A stretch of 6,100 nt of DNA, from the NCBI GenBank assembly GCA_900552775.1, contig USAP01000103.1:1-6100 (forward strand). Direction: 5' to 3'. Shown in pieces: positions 5,401-6,100 of the stretch. Both the position numbers and the translations under genes were made by a program. The notes beneath the pieces were generated by a model. That model saw nothing but the letters and a program-made list of their open reading frames with translations. It made no database searches and had not been told where the DNA came from. This DNA comes from an uncultured Eubacteriales bacterium. GTDB taxonomy: Bacteria; Bacillota; Clostridia; UMGS1883; UMGS1540. How positions within the stretch are numbered: the stretch's first letter is position 1; the number at the start of each line of letters is the position of its first letter.

Positions 5401-5616
5401 ATGGAAAAACAATTACGTTATCCTCATTCGTGCAGATATTGCAGATTTGCTTCGGCGCTGAGCGTGAGACGTGAGGTTTTCTGCAAATATAAAGCGGCGG
5501 TTTCATCAAATTTTATATGTGATAAATATGAATTTGATCCGTTTAAGTACAGAGTTCGCAGAAAAAGAACGCTTGATACGGACAAGTTTAATCCGGAAGA
5601 CTTTAAAATTGAATAA
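5401..5616 (+). CDS. Small four-cysteine protein, uncharacterised
   Basis: A basic protein of 71 residues from ATG 5401, preceded by GGAG (5391-5394) at 6 nt. An in-frame ATG at 5389 would add four residues but lies in the leader hairpin without its own binding site. Four cysteines sit in the pattern C11-x2-C14-x13-C28-x11-C40 (HSCRYCRFA, VFCKY, NFICDKYEFDPFKYR), followed by a charged tail, RVRRKRTLDTDKFNPEDF. Four spaced cysteines suggest a small zinc or iron-sulphur site. Similar short 'CxxC...C...C.KF.YDPLKR' proteins are, from memory, common in Clostridia without assigned function; that recollection was not checked. It has its own terminator and stands alone. Confidence 0.8.
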   Translation: MEKQLRYPHSCRYCRFASALSVRREVFCKYKAAVSSNFICDKYEFDPFKYRVRRKRTLDTDKFNPEDFKIE

Positions 5617-5654
5617 AAAAAGCGTGTTTTTTAAGCGAAAACGTGACTTTTTTT
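5615..5654 (+). terminator. Intrinsic terminator after the four-Cys gene
   Basis: AAAAAAG (5616-5622) pairs with CTTTTTT (5647-5653). Inside, CGTG 5623-5626 pairs with CGTG 5642-5645 (two G-U), and TTTT 5627-5630 with AAAA 5638-5641, around a 7-nt loop with one bulged A (5646). Seven T residues (5648-5654) form the tail. The stem is AT-rich, so it is moderate in strength. Confidence 0.55.
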
Positions 5655-5694
5655 GAGTAAAATGTCAAAAAATTAATTTTCTGATGAAAAATGA

Positions 5695-5743
5695 AGATAA
5701 AAATAAAAAAAGTGTTGAAATTACCGCTGAAAAGTGGTAAAAT
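5695..5743 (+). promoter_or_regulatory. Sigma-A promoter of the HU gene, with palindromic spacer
   Basis: The -35 box TTGAAA (5715-5720), a 17-nt spacer and the -10 box TAAAAT (5738-5743) are present. TGG directly before the -10 supplies an extended -10 element, and the A-rich 5695-5711 could act as an UP element. The spacer plus the first -10 bases form an imperfect palindrome, TTACCGCT-GAAA-AGTGGTAA (5721-5740, 7 of 8 arm positions matching), which could be an operator. The start site would be near 5750, giving a leader of about 25 nt. Confidence 0.75.
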
Positions 5744-5774
5744 ATATTCAAAATCTGATTAAGGAGGAAAGAAA

Positions 5775-6047
5775 ATGAATAAGGCAGAATTAGTTGCTGC
5801 AGTTGCAGCAAAGGCAGAACTTTCCAAGAAAGATGCTGCTGAGGCTATAGACGCTGTTTTGGCAACAATTACAGACGCTCTTAAAAATGACGATAAGGTA
5901 CAGGTTGTAGGCTTCGGTACTTTTGAAGTTCGCCAGAGAGCGGCTCGTAAGGGCAAAAACCCCCAGACAGGAGCAGTTGTTGACATTCCTGCTGCTAAGG
6001 TTCCCGCTTTCAAAGCAGGTAAAGCCCTTAAAGATGCTATTAAATAA
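5775..6047 (+). CDS. hup: DNA-binding protein HU
   Basis: HU, the small basic histone-like nucleoid protein that binds and bends DNA as a dimer without strict sequence preference. It has 90 residues, exactly the usual length. AAGGAGG (5761-5767) precedes the ATG by 7 nt. The N-terminal helical dimerisation part is [20 protein letters not shown] and following (1-40). The signature runs from 46 to 66 with GFGTFEVR, the basic RKGKNP segment and KNPQTG, including Pro63 at the tip of the DNA-embracing arm. [19 protein letters not shown] (71-89) is the family C-terminus. It is monocistronic between its own promoter and a strong terminator, and the near-consensus signals fit high expression. The closely related IHF is unlikely given length and sequence. 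Confidence 0.97.
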   Translation: MNKAELVAAVAAKAELSKKDAAEAIDAVLATITDALKNDDKVQVVGFGTFEVRQRAARKGKNPQTGAVVDIPAAKVPAFKAGKALKDAIK

Positions 6048-6072
6048 GAAATTAGGAAATTGTCTTTTATGT

Positions 6073-6100
6073 AAAAAGGCTGCACGGTGTGCAGCCTTTT
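6073..6100 (+). terminator. Strong intrinsic terminator after the HU gene
   Basis: GGCTGCAC (6078-6085) pairs perfectly with GTGCAGCC (6089-6096) around a GGT loop, flanked by AAAA (6074-6077) pairing with TTTT (6097-6100). The T-tract is cut by the window edge. The A/T symmetry means it could also act on a converging gene beyond the window. Confidence 0.93.

Noticed and set aside
5669..5680. AAAATTAATTTT palindrome
   Set aside because: An AT-only palindrome in an AT-rich stretch carries little information.
1..6100. CRISPR arrays, tRNA/rRNA genes, insertion sequences, toxin-antitoxin or defence genes
   Set aside because: Read through on both strands; no repeat-spacer pattern, cloverleaf, transposase motif or defence signature was found.

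Overview
The window looks like chromosomal housekeeping DNA from a low-to-moderate GC Gram-positive anaerobe, most likely an uncultured member of the Clostridia (Oscillospiraceae/Ruminococcaceae-like). The grounds are near-consensus AGGAGG ribosome binding sites, sigma-A type promoters (TTGATT-N17-TATAAT and TTGAAA-N17-TAAAAT), a Zn-type L32, a clostridial-looking S2/EF-Ts pair and an HU protein of 90 residues. This placement is inferred from sequence character only; no 16S or marker search was possible.

Layout. (1) 1-1161: a possible gene end, then a polytopic membrane protein I do not recognise (GTG start at 88). (2) 1162-4861: a promoter and a GC-rich folded leader, then rpsB (S2), tsf (EF-Ts), a YceD/DUF177 protein, rpmF (L32, 59 aa, 3510-3689), a 187-nt gap, and a PfkB/ribokinase-family sugar or nucleoside kinase, closed by a hairpin. 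No convincing terminator interrupts the series up to rpmF, so these genes probably share a transcript. (3) 4870-5301 on the minus strand: a small soluble protein resembling the GSP17M/YflT stress-protein fold, convergent with the kinase. (4) 5401-5616: a 71-aa four-cysteine protein read divergently, with its own terminator. (5) 5715-6100: a promoter with an internal palindrome, the HU gene, and a strong intrinsic terminator running off the window end.

How the genes fit together. S2, EF-Ts, YceD and L32 all belong to translation or ribosome assembly. YceD is the usual companion of L32, but here the pair has been placed behind rpsB-tsf, where pyrH-frr often sits. HU is a nucleoid protein with its own promoter.

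Most of the window is ordinary. The parts most worth a second look are non-coding: the 78% GC rpsB leader with nested pairing; the rpmF-kinase gap, which holds mutually exclusive hairpins and what looks like a degenerate 154-bp-offset copy of the kinase start region; and the 20-bp palindrome inside the HU promoter. I found no CRISPR array, tRNA, rRNA, insertion sequence or defence system.
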